64,000 nt of DNA, taken from NCBI GenBank assembly GCA_030077755.1, contig JAQJZZ010000001.1, forward strand, positions 62,001-126,000, given 5' to 3'. The notes below the pieces were generated by a model. That model was given only the letters and a program-made list of their open reading frames with translations. It was not told the DNA's origin and ran no database searches. Position 1 is the stretch's first letter. Every line of letters begins with the position of its first letter. Positions 24,200 through 35,816 of the stretch are shown in pieces. The position numbers were made by a program, and so were the translations under genes. Source of the stretch: Filosporella fistucella. Its lineage: Eukaryota; Ascomycota; Leotiomycetes; Helotiales.

Positions 24200-27100
24200 C
24201 TAAACAACACCCACCACCCCCCTTACCCCCCTCAAACTCCCCCTCATACTCCCTCTCCTCTCCCTCCTCTCCCTATCCTCTTCCTCCCTAACACCAACCC
24301 CCCTCTCGTCAGGCAACCTCACAGCTCTATCCAGCGCAACCGGCAATCCTCTATGCCTCCCCCTCAACATAACAGCACAAAGCACAACCTTACTCGCCTT
24401 CTTCCAGCCCCCACTAAACGAGTAAGCCTGATCCGGTAACCCGGTACTAATACCCACACAGCCATATCCGCTTACAACTTCGAACGCGATATTGAATACC
24501 GAGTATGTAACCGGATCGCGTTCGAAGTTTGATACTTCGATGCAGGTTATGATTAATATGGCGAGAATAAGCCACCAGAGATCGTGTGCGAGTTGGCCGC
24601 GGATCTGTTGGCGTACAAATTGTGTGCCGGTGGTTGTGCGCGAAGGTTTGGAAGAGGCGGATGTAGCGCCTAAACCTTCCATGGTGATGGTGAGTGTTCG
24701 ACGGAGCTTTCCTGCCAAGGTGCCGAGTTTGGGTCCTTGGTCTGTGGGGGTGGCGTCGTCGTCGGAATCGGAGGATGAGGAAGAGTCGTCGGCGTAGATT
24801 CCTAGACTTCGTTCTTCGTAGACGTTGGAGTGGCGCATGGTTATTACTACTGGGTAGACTGGGTATTGTTAGTATTGCAATTTGGAAAATGGATGTTCAT
24901 ATTGGGATGGCGGGATGGAAAGCATACCGGATATGTACATCATAATCACGTAAAGCATTTGTAATCCAATTCTTAGATTCGGAATGGAGATGATGTAGAA
25001 TCCACCAGATCGTACAGCCAAGGCTTGAAAGAGACCATCAAGAACACGGAAATGTTGAGGGATTTTCTCTACGGCTTGATTGCCTATGTTCAGCAATTCG
25101 AAGGCCGCCCAATCGATGCCGTTTAGAAGCACGACAGTAAAGAGAAGCCATAATGTAGGCGCTGCTGGGAAGAGATTCGTATAAACTCTGCGTGGGTAGC
25201 GAAGAACAAAACGAAGGGTTGCTTTGTGATCGGAGTAGTCTGCTGGAGAAGGAAAGATGAGAGTGATGAGCTTAAGCATAGACCAGAGAATTAGTCGGAG
25301 AAAGAGGGGGTATCTGTTGATATCAGCAATGGTATTGTGAAGACTTGAGATGGCATACGCTGTGTTTCCCGCGAGAATCAAGAGACCCATTGTGATGAGC
25401 GGATACACATTACTTTGGAATGGAATCTAGAAAGTCAGTGTGAGCTCCAAACACAACCGGCCCGACAAACTCACCATATTCGCATCCAATAAACTCATTC
25501 CCGAGTTGTTAAACGCGCTAACACCATTAAAAACACCCAGCCACCTACAAATTAGCCATAACTTCTCGGAAAAACAGATAACACCCACCAAGGATTGATT
25601 CCATTCGCCTCTGTCAACTCCCTTTTATTATTCGCCATGTAAGCACCCAATCCCAGACATCCAAGTAATTGCCAAAGCACAAAATAGCATGGCACAACCC
25701 AGGCCAGTAATGAAATAGCTCTGTACTCCACTCCACCAAGATGATCTCTCTCTGCTCTACTCAAGCCATAAAATTGAGCATTTCGACCCGTAGTATGTCG
25801 AGTCAAGTAATGAGGGTACTGACTATGATCCAAATCATCCGGCTTTCCTCGATGCGTAAGGCCAGATGTGTATGGTCGTTGATATGCAGTTGTATTTGGC
25901 CGTGCACCTACCCCGACGAAATTCAATACGCGATGGGGTTCCTTGGTGTTTGTGGAAGATGCAAATTGCATGACCGAGATATGATCAGAGTCGCTGCCTC
26001 GTCTATTTCTTGGCACAACGACTTCATCGTGGTATTCGTTCTCCTGGGAGAGAGCTCGTGATGTTTCAGCTGTTTCCTCCGCACCATCCACATTCGTTCC
26101 CGTCTCCGGCGTGTCTTTTCTTCGGTCTTTTGACTGTTCACCTGTAGGTTCATGCGTGCCGGCATTCTCCTTCTCAGGCAATTCATCTTCTCCTCTCGTA
26201 CTCCTGAGTCTTTCGAGAACCGGCATATCCATTGCGCTTCCTCGAGCTCGGCCTCGACTGCGACTACGACTCTGACTTCGATTTTGTTTACGTAGTTCTT
26301 TTTGTCGACGGACGATACTTTCAAATCTTTGCTCGAACGCTCGTTTTCGAGTAAAAACTGTGCCGACGGAGACGAAAATCGAGCTGCCCATGACCTGGCA
26401 GAGTCAGTATTTTCTGTATTATTCGCTCCTACTTTGCAACGCTGCCGCCTCTCGTCCAGCATCTTCATGTCTTCTCGGGACTCCTCCCGCTCCCTGCACG
26501 AATGCCGAAGGCGTCTACTGAGCAGGCTTATACCCAAAGTCTGATCTTTGCAGCTCACCATGCCGTGGTTCCGAGAGGTGTCCGAATGCTGCCTCCTCCA
26601 AATTCTCACTTCGCGTCGCCCCAAACTTACTTCTCCGAAATGTGATACAACGAAAGAGCAACTTACAATCAAGAACCATAGTATAACCTGTTGAGCCGTA
26701 GTCATCTGACTCAAATTTACAGTATTCAATCCTATGATCAGCATCAGCAAACTCTTCTCCGCCCAAACGCTTGAAACCTGCAATTCTCATTTCCTCTTTT
26801 CCATTTCATTTGCCATCTTTGCCATCTTCTCCATTCCAATCCTCCAATCGTCAGATTCAACAGAAAGGAATAAACTCACCAGCTTCCGTCATAGCACTAA
26901 CAACCAAGAAAAGCGCATCCGTATACTCGATACTACCTTTCGGATCTATAGTCCAGTTATCAGCAATCATTCCTCGCACTCTTTAACCATCTCCTCCTCC
27001 TCATTATAAGGAACCCTCCACGATCGTCTCTCCCCTCCCTCTTCCCAACCCCCTTCTCAAAACCAAATCTCATCCTGACCCAACACTTCATTCTCTACCC

Positions 27101-27413
27101 TTAAATAACAAGCCCACTCCAACACCAAAACAATATGTCAAAAAGAGAGGCAAAACTCACTACTACACCCCCAAAACACCAAACTTGCCACCCCACAAAC
27201 CCCAAAGAAATACGCATAATGCACCGTAATGAAATTCCACTGCGGTAGTCTCGCTCTCACTTTCACCACCCATCTATTCTCTTTTACCGTTCCGACAACA
27301 AGACGAATATGCGAGGAGAAGTGAGAGAGTGTTGTTTTGAGGTTGAGAGATTTGGTAGCTTTGCTAGGTTTGTCCTTCAAGTCCGAGGACTGATTTGTCT
27401 GTTCTGGAGACAT
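24200..27413 (-). CDS. TRK1: TRK-family potassium transporter
   Basis: Seven exons (27161-27413, 26880-26945, 26667-26731, 25589-26394, 25475-25544, 24928-25426, 24200-24858) sum to 2418 nt, 805 residues. The four pore loops with selectivity-filter glycines are visible: TEAGLNTVNLSQ, FNNSGMSLLDAN, LAVRSGGFYIISI and VVSGYGCVGISTG. Between pore regions 1 and 2 lies the large hydrophilic loop of fungal TRKs, here with RS/RG repeats (SQSRSRSRGRARG). VMLRGRHRGLPVALDRAVRLP near the end is a strong fungal TRK signature. The protein takes up K+ across the plasma membrane. Introns of 215, 148 and 272 nt near the 5' end are long for this window, so those boundaries are less certain, although the frame closes exactly. 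Confidence 0.93.
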
Positions 27414-28730
27414 TTTGAGGGTTTTGGTGTCCTCTCTGAGATTCTTTTTGGAGTATTCGTATCCCTGTTTTCAGATCTGGAGGGTCGGTCGTTTCTCAGC
27501 TCTTTTCCCACATCTCTCAACCCTTTGATCTTGTTCCTTTCCTTGAATTTCGGCGTCGAATCGTTTTTCACTCCAATTCCCAATTCACCGTTCCTCCTCA
27601 CCTCAGTCTCAATTTCACCTGACCTCAGCTGGATCCAAACTCCCTAATTGGCGTGACCGCGAAAAGATATTTCTCCCTCAAATCCAATAGCAGGAAGCTC
27701 AAAACCTCGGTTCCAGTAAGTAGCAAGCCCGAATTCGATTCGAATATCTCCCTTCACCGTCCTTTCTCTCTCCCTAAACTCAAAATTCAAACCCTTCAAC
27801 GCGCCCCACACTCAATTCACCCGAAGAATACCCCCTAACAGCCAAGCAAAAATCTACCTTAATTCTCTAGCAAGAAGAGAAATAAACATGATGAGCGCAT
27901 CACAGATTAGTGCGTAGCCTGAGAGAAGGGACGGATGGAGGTGTTGTCGCGTGTGGGAAATTGGAATGAATGATAGAGGTGGTGTTGTTCTGTCTCAGCC
28001 ACGGGGTGGAGTGGCTGTGTGAGGCGCAGAGTTGTGTGCGATGGAATGGTCAAATGCCGAGTATGTACCGCTGGAGCCTGAGGAGCTAGTTGTGTTCTGG
28101 AAAGCAAATGGAAGAGTGCGTGGAATTTGAGTCAGTTCCAGATAGCTTTAAATAATGTCTCAATCTCATATTCAAGTCTCATAAATCATAATCATCAGCA
28201 GAAAAATATAGTCAAAGCCAACTTGCTCTTCATTCATCTATCTATCAATTCATCTCTCATCCAACCAATCCATATCATCACTCGTCCCATCCCATCCCAT
28301 CTCATCTCCATGATACATCATCCCTCCATGCAATGCCACAAGACTAGCTGTAAAATAAAAAAAGGTAAAAAGCATGGGTCATATGAACCCCTTATGCCAA
28401 ACGCCGCTGTATACCCGTCTCGGATCCCACCGAGACACAGCTTATATCCAATCCCTTCACCAAAGTCATCTTTGACAAATAAAATTATGATATCTCCATG
28501 TACGCCAATGACAAAGTAAATTTCCCAATGAATGCAACCGCGTAATGCTTATAGCGTACAGGCCTTGAAGGCAGATATTTGTAACGAATGTCGAGGGTAT
28601 TAGACAGAATTTTCGACTTTGTATCATATGTATCGTTGATATTGAGCTATGCTCGACGCTGGTTGGCGTGGCGAGGATGTGATGCCGTATTATGCTCGAG
28701 GTAAACCTGAAGTCAGGAATTACAATCCCT
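27414..28730. other. Intergenic between TRK and PNG1
   Basis: This holds the TRK promoter and PNG1 3' region. Open stretches at 27309-27647 and 28127-28519 are pyrimidine-rich shadows without domains. A CCCAT simple repeat lies at about 28285-28300. Confidence 0.5.
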
Positions 28731-30157
28731 TCACACACCACGTTGTGATGGATCTCTTGGTGGTTGACGACGACCATTCTCTCCTCTAGCATTAACCCAT
28801 TCCTGTGCACCACTTTGTCTACCAGCAGGTTGCTCTGCAGGCAATTTTTGATCCTCTGGTGTTCGTGGCCGAGTATTCATCATTGATGGCTCTCCGGGTC
28901 GTAAATTGGAAACAACAGATTGAGCGATCGATGCAACGACATATCCTCTCAACTCTTTATCTTCTCGAGTATCCTCCTTCTCAAGTCTAAATCGTTCATC
29001 CTTTGGCATATTGGAACGTCGAAGGTTACGAATCTCATTCTGGATGTAAAGCATCACCTCTTCCGGACATCGATTACGCTCGAGAGCGTGCTCAGTCTTG
29101 CGAACATAACGTCGTGTGACATCCGTCGCACCGTCAATGGAAAAGGCGACACAATATGACATCTTCTTTCCCCAACCTTCGGCGTATAACCTCGGATTAT
29201 CCCAAGCTTCTTCGCAAGCGTCGACGTGAATCCATCGTTTTTGCATCTCAGAGTAGACCTCCGTCCAGACATGATCTTCTGCATTCCATACCCATCTCAC
29301 ACGTCCTCCTACTGCTCGGCACAACATACTGAATACATTGGCCCATTCCCCACATCGACCTTTTCGAGTTTGTAATAACCTCCAAACATCACCATATCGT
29401 GGGAATCTCTCGTAAGCTCCACAATCGCCTGCTGAACATCGATAAAGCTCGACTCTCAATGCTCCGTATGCTGACTCGTCGGGTGTTGGAGGTGTCATTC
29501 CTTGTGCGATGGTTGGTGAAAGACACACTGAACATGGTGGATTATTGACCCATGAAAAGAACGTGCGTTTGAACCACCTGTTAAAGTCAGAGAAGCCCAA
29601 TTAATGGATCAGGGAACATACCTCAATAATGCGCGAATGACACAATCTTGATATCCCCATTCAGGCTTCCTTCCATCTCCCATACTCTCGGCTTGTGCTT
29701 GCAGGACTTGACTCTCCTCTTCTGCTTCTCCATAGATTCTATCGAGAGGAATGACCTGTAGCGCTTCATCTAATAGACCCGGGTTCTCGTACTTGGTTGG
29801 TGTTAATGACAAAGAGATGAGTAGATTCCTAAACTTCTGCGACTGGGCATCCGCCGGCGCTGTTGGGATCTTGGGTAGATTTCGTAACGACGCATAAGAA
29901 GGAGGGGTTGCGCTGAATTGTCCACTTGACGTTGATGGTCTGTATCCAGGTGATTGTGGTGGGTTGGACGAAGATGAAGCTCGAAGATTATTCGACGACG
30001 ACCTTTCCCTCGGCGATGGTGATGATGTCCTTGATCGATCCAAATCATTCAGTCTCTTCGTCCTTAATAAACCTTCAAACTGTACTCTCAAATCCTTGGC
30101 CCATTGCTCATCATATTCCCCTCTTTGTTGCGACCCGTATCCCGAAGAGTCGGCCAT
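28731..30157 (-). CDS. PNG1: Peptide N-glycanase (transglutaminase-like)
   Basis: Exons 29622-30157 and 28731-29577 (44-nt intron) give 460 residues. I chose ATG 30157 ([13 protein letters not shown]) rather than an in-frame ATG at 30373, because fungal PNG1 proteins start close to a [20 protein letters not shown] segment. The transglutaminase core is complete: zinc cysteines near 194, 197, 226 and 231 (CSVC and CSAGDC), then catalytic Cys254 ([10 protein letters not shown]), His281 ([10 protein letters not shown]) and Asp298 ([12 protein letters not shown]). The enzyme removes N-glycans from misfolded glycoproteins in the cytosol during ER-associated degradation. Some filamentous fungal PNG1 proteins are reported to lack catalytic residues; here the triad is present. 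The N-terminal region (residues 45-110) is serine-rich and disordered. Confidence 0.94.
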
Positions 30158-33100
30158 TTCGTACTCGAGGACGATGTTCAGGTGTAAATCTGCCAGTCCA
30201 GTATCCAGATCTTCCTCCTCTAATTGTTGCTGGATGATATACGTCTTGTCGTTCTTACTCCACGGTGGAGCGCCTTGATGAAGAGGTTGAAGGAGAGGAG
30301 AGAGCGAGAGAGGGATTGAACGAGTGTGATGTTCTCTCAGGCACTGGCACAGCCCAGTCCGCGCAATCGCCACTGTTCGCTTAGTGTTTTAGGCTAGTCG
30401 CAAGGCACCCAGAATAGAACTGTGAGTCGATGAGGGGAAGCTGAGGAGGTTTTGTAGAATTAAATCGACGTTAATTTGAGATGTCAATAATGATGAGGAT
30501 AGAAGGATTATAGATGTGAAAATGAAGTGTATGTGTAGGTGTAGGTGTAAAGGTGGGTGATGAAGTTGAGGCGACGACGATGTACGAGTACGTCTTGGTC
30601 TTGGGTCGTTCCCGGGTGCGAGTGGCAGAGGGTTGCGTGGTTGTGTTTCTCGGATTGGGGATTAGGTGGAAGGACTGAACCGGAAGTGGATTAGATCCGT
30701 AGACATTTAGATTGGGAGTGAAGATGGATCTGAGAGTAGGTATGTGTGTGGAGATGTGTATGTGTCTGTGTATAGAACTGACTACCTCGCGGAGTAAATT
30801 TACCTAAATTGCTCTAATTCTGATTCAATTCACATCCCGATGGCAACCAGACGCGTGGGCACCACCAGATAGTGCAAGGAGGCAGAAGGGGAGACAAGGA
30901 CATGCACCAGGACTGACCATGAGGGTGAGAGTGGAAAGAGAGGAAGAGGACGCCTGGACGGGAAGGATGTGGGGCAGAAAGCATCATTGGAGAGTCGTGG
31001 TTGGTCAACTGTCCTTCCACAGCATCTCCAGGCGAGGGCGTGATTGGATGGGTTTTGAAGGCCCTTGATGTTGGCGTAAAGCTGACGCGGACATTTTCAA
31101 TTACTTGCAGTGGCCTGAAGATGAGGGGCTATCTGCCTGAGGATTACATTTATAATTATGGATCCAAATAGATTTGAAGTGCGCAATCGTCCATGGAAAA
31201 ATATGTCGGTATGAAGGACTGAGTTTTTGAATACGTAGCAGCCAATGGCAGATGAGGATTTGATGAGTAAGTATCGCTTCCGTATGGCTATGAGATGGTA
31301 GTCGGACTATGGTCTCCGTTCAATAGCCTCATATTACTGATAAACTTTCAATTGACAAGCCAAGTCTTGCTATCAACTCCACCTCCCCATCAAAATCAGT
31401 GGATCCCGGTCAAAATCCGACACGGTAAAGTCGATGATTTTCATAGATATCGCTCGTCTCGTTCTTATTCTCTCTTGAGCTTTCATACGAAGCTCATACG
31501 AACGTCAATCTGACTGTCAATCATTCAAGTCGTCGTAGTTGATAACATCATAATCTACATACCCTTTTGATGTCGTCTGCTGTGGATATCAAAATCATAT
31601 CAATTCTTGGCAATCATCACTCATACCTCATTCCAAATCTTCCTTCCCTTCCAGCATCCACCTAGTATCTATCCTACAAAGCTCCCCTCACCAAACTCTC
31701 CTCACGAATTCTCCGTCCAAACCCAATGTTCTCCCCCCAATCACGAAATCAGATGAAACAAAATCTACCTTTCCATAATACACTTTGTTTAAACACCAGC
31801 ATAGCCAGGACCAAGAGATCCCAGATAGCTGTCACAGATAGCTCACCGTTTCCTTAGCGAAAACCTTTTTCTGCCCCCTCCACGAATATTAAACTTTCAT
31901 CTCTAACTAGAAACGAATTAAAACACGTTTGGTAAACTGGGGTAAATTTTTGATAACAAAACTAAATATTTCTCTAACTGTCCAGGTTTGGGGCGCAGAG
32001 AGCCTCCTCATAGTGGAGAATGGTACAACATACCAAGAGGAAAAAAGATGATGAGGCTGCGGAGATCTGGCTGTCTGATCTCTCGGATATTGGAACGCCC
32101 GGTTAGGGGATTATGCGCCGAGAAGGGAGTTTGTGGATGGGGAGGGAAGTATCATTGTGTTGGGTTTGAAGTGCCTCGACAGAGATTCCGATATATTTTA
32201 CAATTATTTCTTCTTTCTTTCCTTTCATTTCGCCAGATATCCAATCTCTTCATCTCTTCCGACTCGTATCAAATACATTCTTCTCTCCTATTTCTTCTCA
32301 CCGAGTCTCCAACTTCCCAACTCTCAAATCCCAAACCCGCACCTCTTTCCAAGGACGCGTACGTCAAGTCTTGGCACTCGAAGCTTGCGTGGCTCTCGCT
32401 TGTACCACCTCCGTCGATCAAACTGATCCCTAACCCTGGCCACTTCTATCCCTTGCTATATTAGTCATCATTTCCACCTCACACCCGCTCTGTCGTATTG
32501 AGCAGCAGGAGAAGCCAAGACACAGTCACAGTATCAGAATTAAAGTAAGCGAAGGAGAGTATCAAACAAGATAAAGCTTGATTTTTAGGAGGAAAACTTT
32601 GTATTTCTTTAAAGGTTGTGGTTTTTATTAAGGTGAGCGGGATGAAGTTTGTATAAGTGAAACTAGGATTACGAGGGATAAGTATTCGAATTTGTTTCTC
32701 GAAGAAGGATTTCAGGGCGAAAATTTGTTCTATAGTATTAAAATGCAAATCTTTGAACACAGATATCTGACTAGGTCCTAGGACCAAATATACAAGCATT
32801 CCAACTATATTCACACAATCTCATTTTCCTCATTACCAATTCCAGACTTTACACTATCCTTCCCAAACCACCAAAATAAAACACAAAATCACATCTCACC
32901 TCAAAAATACCCGGCCCATCGGCCCCGAACCTCCAACTCCTCCCTCACCCCGACCGGTCAAAAAAGTAACCCCATCCAACCCAAATCTCCGACCCCATAT
33001 CTAGTCCACTCATAAGATTACTTACCCCACCTAGCGGAGCCTCAACGCGTCCTTTACCTCACCTTACCCGTCCACATTCGCATCGAACTGTCCCTCATGA

Positions 33101-35816
33101 TGAGTTTTTTGCTGTGTTTCGATCGCGACGTCGATTTTGACGTGAGAGGAGAATGGGGGAATGGTTGCCGAGAAAGAAATGGTACAGTATGGTGTGTTCG
33201 GGGTAGTTGGGCCGAGATTGCGATAATAATGGATGGTATGAGGAGATTTTCTGGTTTTTCGGGTCCGAGGGATGAATGTGGGATGGATTCGGAGTGCATG
33301 GCAGGGTGCGGCATATGCAAAGCTTCAAAGTTGAGGCTCTTCCTTCTTCTTCTCTTTCCCACCTTTCTGTGTTTGGTCAGGGATTTGATTTTTTTCATAG
33401 TTTATTTTATTTCTTGTAAGCCTTTAGACTTGGAGGACAGACTTGGAGAAATCTAAGTTCTTGTACAGAAATTCTTTCCCAATCAATTGTATCGTTATTT
33501 GTTTTAGGATCTTTCATTTACAATGCATGATTCCATGCCTTTAGAACTTTCCAAATACGGTCTGAAAATTTAAACTCCGTTTGAAAGAGCTAGCTATTGA
33601 AAAGAAAATGCATTTTGGCTGAGCTTTATTTCATATCTCGAATAATTTTCACGTTTCCGTTGGATAAGCTTATTCCCTAGTCATCTATCCCCGTTCTATT
33701 TCATGGTACATCGATTACTGTGTCTACAATAAATAACCCTTACTGCTGTCTCGGGTTCTCGTATTCTCTCGTCACACTCGTCCACGCAATCCAAATTACC
33801 TTTTCGCTCTTCTCTCTACCTGATTCACATCCATCTCTTATTTCATATTCTCACATCATTACGCACCCAAGAAACCCAATCTCGCAACAAATCCATCATC
33901 TCAATATCGTATAATTGCAGCCTACTATATCTTTCCAGGATATCCTAGTTATCTAGGTGACGAGATCGGAAAATAGGCACGTGGAATAGACGCGCGTTTC
34001 CGAGATTTTAGGTTGTTCTTCAAGTGAAGGAGGCAAGGGATAGGACTTGGCATTGCGCAATCTTTCTTATGTGAAGGATTGGAGGATGGAAAGATAAGCG
34101 CCTGGAATTACATGAAGAGAGACGGATGAGGGGGATGGGAGGATTGGGGTTTGTGGAGTGTTGGGTCATGTGATTTTATAGAAATTTTCTAGGATATTCC
34201 GTTGTCAAGAGATAAATCGATAAGTTAAAGTCTTGAACCAAAAATTCCTTGACTATTCTATCCGTGTAGGGTTCCAAATATCCCATCATTTCTAAACCTC
34301 TCTCCAGCAAAATGAAAAATATATAGGAAAAGGAATCAAACCTGAAATCATGTGCCTCTTTCGCCCTCTCGAAGCCGAGACGCGCGTCTACTTACAGCAG
34401 CCTCTCCTCTTTCCATGGGAAAAAGCTTATTCACATCAACTCTTTCAATCATAAACCAGATGTCCATGATCCTATCTCTTACGAATCTGATTCAAAAATC
34501 TAGTGACCTAAAATTCCATCCTCTCACGCCCCAATTAGGAAATGAATAAAATTTTCACCATCAACCCTATCGCCACTCAAGCGGTAAGCCCATCCTTCAT
34601 TCTAGGCCACAGTATTAAAGACGTAAGTACAAGACGCGCGTATTTGCCCGATTCACCGAGTTCTGTAGCCGTTGCTTTTAAGTTTTGCCATGCTGGACTT
34701 TTCACGTCAGGATATTAGGATGAATGAAATACGAGGATAGAGGGGATTGAGTGGGGATTAGTGATATATTTGTAAAGTAGAATGAAATGAAGGCGATTGG
34801 GTTGTTCGTATGGGGTTGTGAATGGTTGATTGAGTAGAGAGGTTGTGATATTGAGAAGTGTTCTTGGTGAGGTAGGAAAGTAGCGTGTGAGAGAAGTGGA
34901 ATTAGTAATGCAGCAAGAGAGGATTGGAAGCTCATTTGTCTAATTGAAATGACTGCCATCTATTCACAGCCATAATTCGGGAACGGAGTATTTGGGACAT
35001 CGCGTTGGGGTCGCCATGCACTCGCTGTCTCGCGTCGAATTTTGATTCGCGAATCGCCTCACCAACCACTACACGTATAGAGAAGGATACAACATACCCT
35101 CTTCAAGAGTAGATCAAGAACTAAACATACTGTGATGAGTACAACTACACGTAATCTCAAAAAGCGGGCAAAATGCAACGGTGACATACATCCAAATCTA
35201 GAACTCTGCAGTGACACTCCCGAAGGTCTAGATTCTTGGCATGCAGAAATTGCAATACAGTGAAGCTATCGGAGGCTTGCATGAATTATGTTCGGGTGTG
35301 TAGGACAAAATGTACGACTGCATAGACAGAACATGATTACGTAGACTGTGGTACAATGCGGGATTGGTGGTATTCGGTGAGGTAACATTGGAATTGATGT
35401 TGTGATTGTGGTTGAGAGATGGGTTGGGAAGGACCAAAATTTCTCTCTTGGAACAATGGCATAAAAAGAGTCGAGAACTGTTTGCTAGTTGATACGTTGA
35501 GATATATAGCTGCATCAACCGAGACATCTATTTATACTCTCATATTTTTGATGTTCAAACGAAATTTCTGGGATGGGGTGCGATGTGGTTACAAGATAGA
35601 GCTAGGAAGCAAAGCGAACGAGAAGAGAACAGAGGAAAATCATTGCCAATCGCTAGATTGCAGCTGATTCCCCCCAATGTTGACAATGAGGAAACGCATC
35701 GGAAGGAGTGACACAAAGTGACCGAGAAATTTTGGACGTATTCAATTCATCCATCAGACATTTTCATAGCCACCAACCTCACAACTCCATTCGGTATCAT
35801 TTTCTACACGCCTTCT
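30158..35816. other. 5.7-kb interval without a convincing gene
   Basis: Many short open stretches exist on both strands (for example 31988-32464 plus, 33054-33398 minus, 34702-34959 minus), but none has a domain, homology I recognise or consistent splicing. TG-rich simple sequence lies at about 30525-30560 and 30731-30772. The rest alternates between pyrimidine- and purine-rich tracts. It may contain long untranslated regions, noncoding transcripts or small orphan genes. The 34702-34959 minus frame starts with ATG and a hydrophobic segment (a possible small secreted protein), but I do not call it. Confidence 0.45.

Noticed and set aside
31988..32464. 158-codon plus-strand frame
   Set aside because: Uneven composition with long pyrimidine-rich parts, no domain and overlapping frames; chance in a low-stop region.
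33054..33398. 114-codon minus-strand frame starting with ATG
   Set aside because: Basic, no domain, and competing frames on both strands; insufficient to call.
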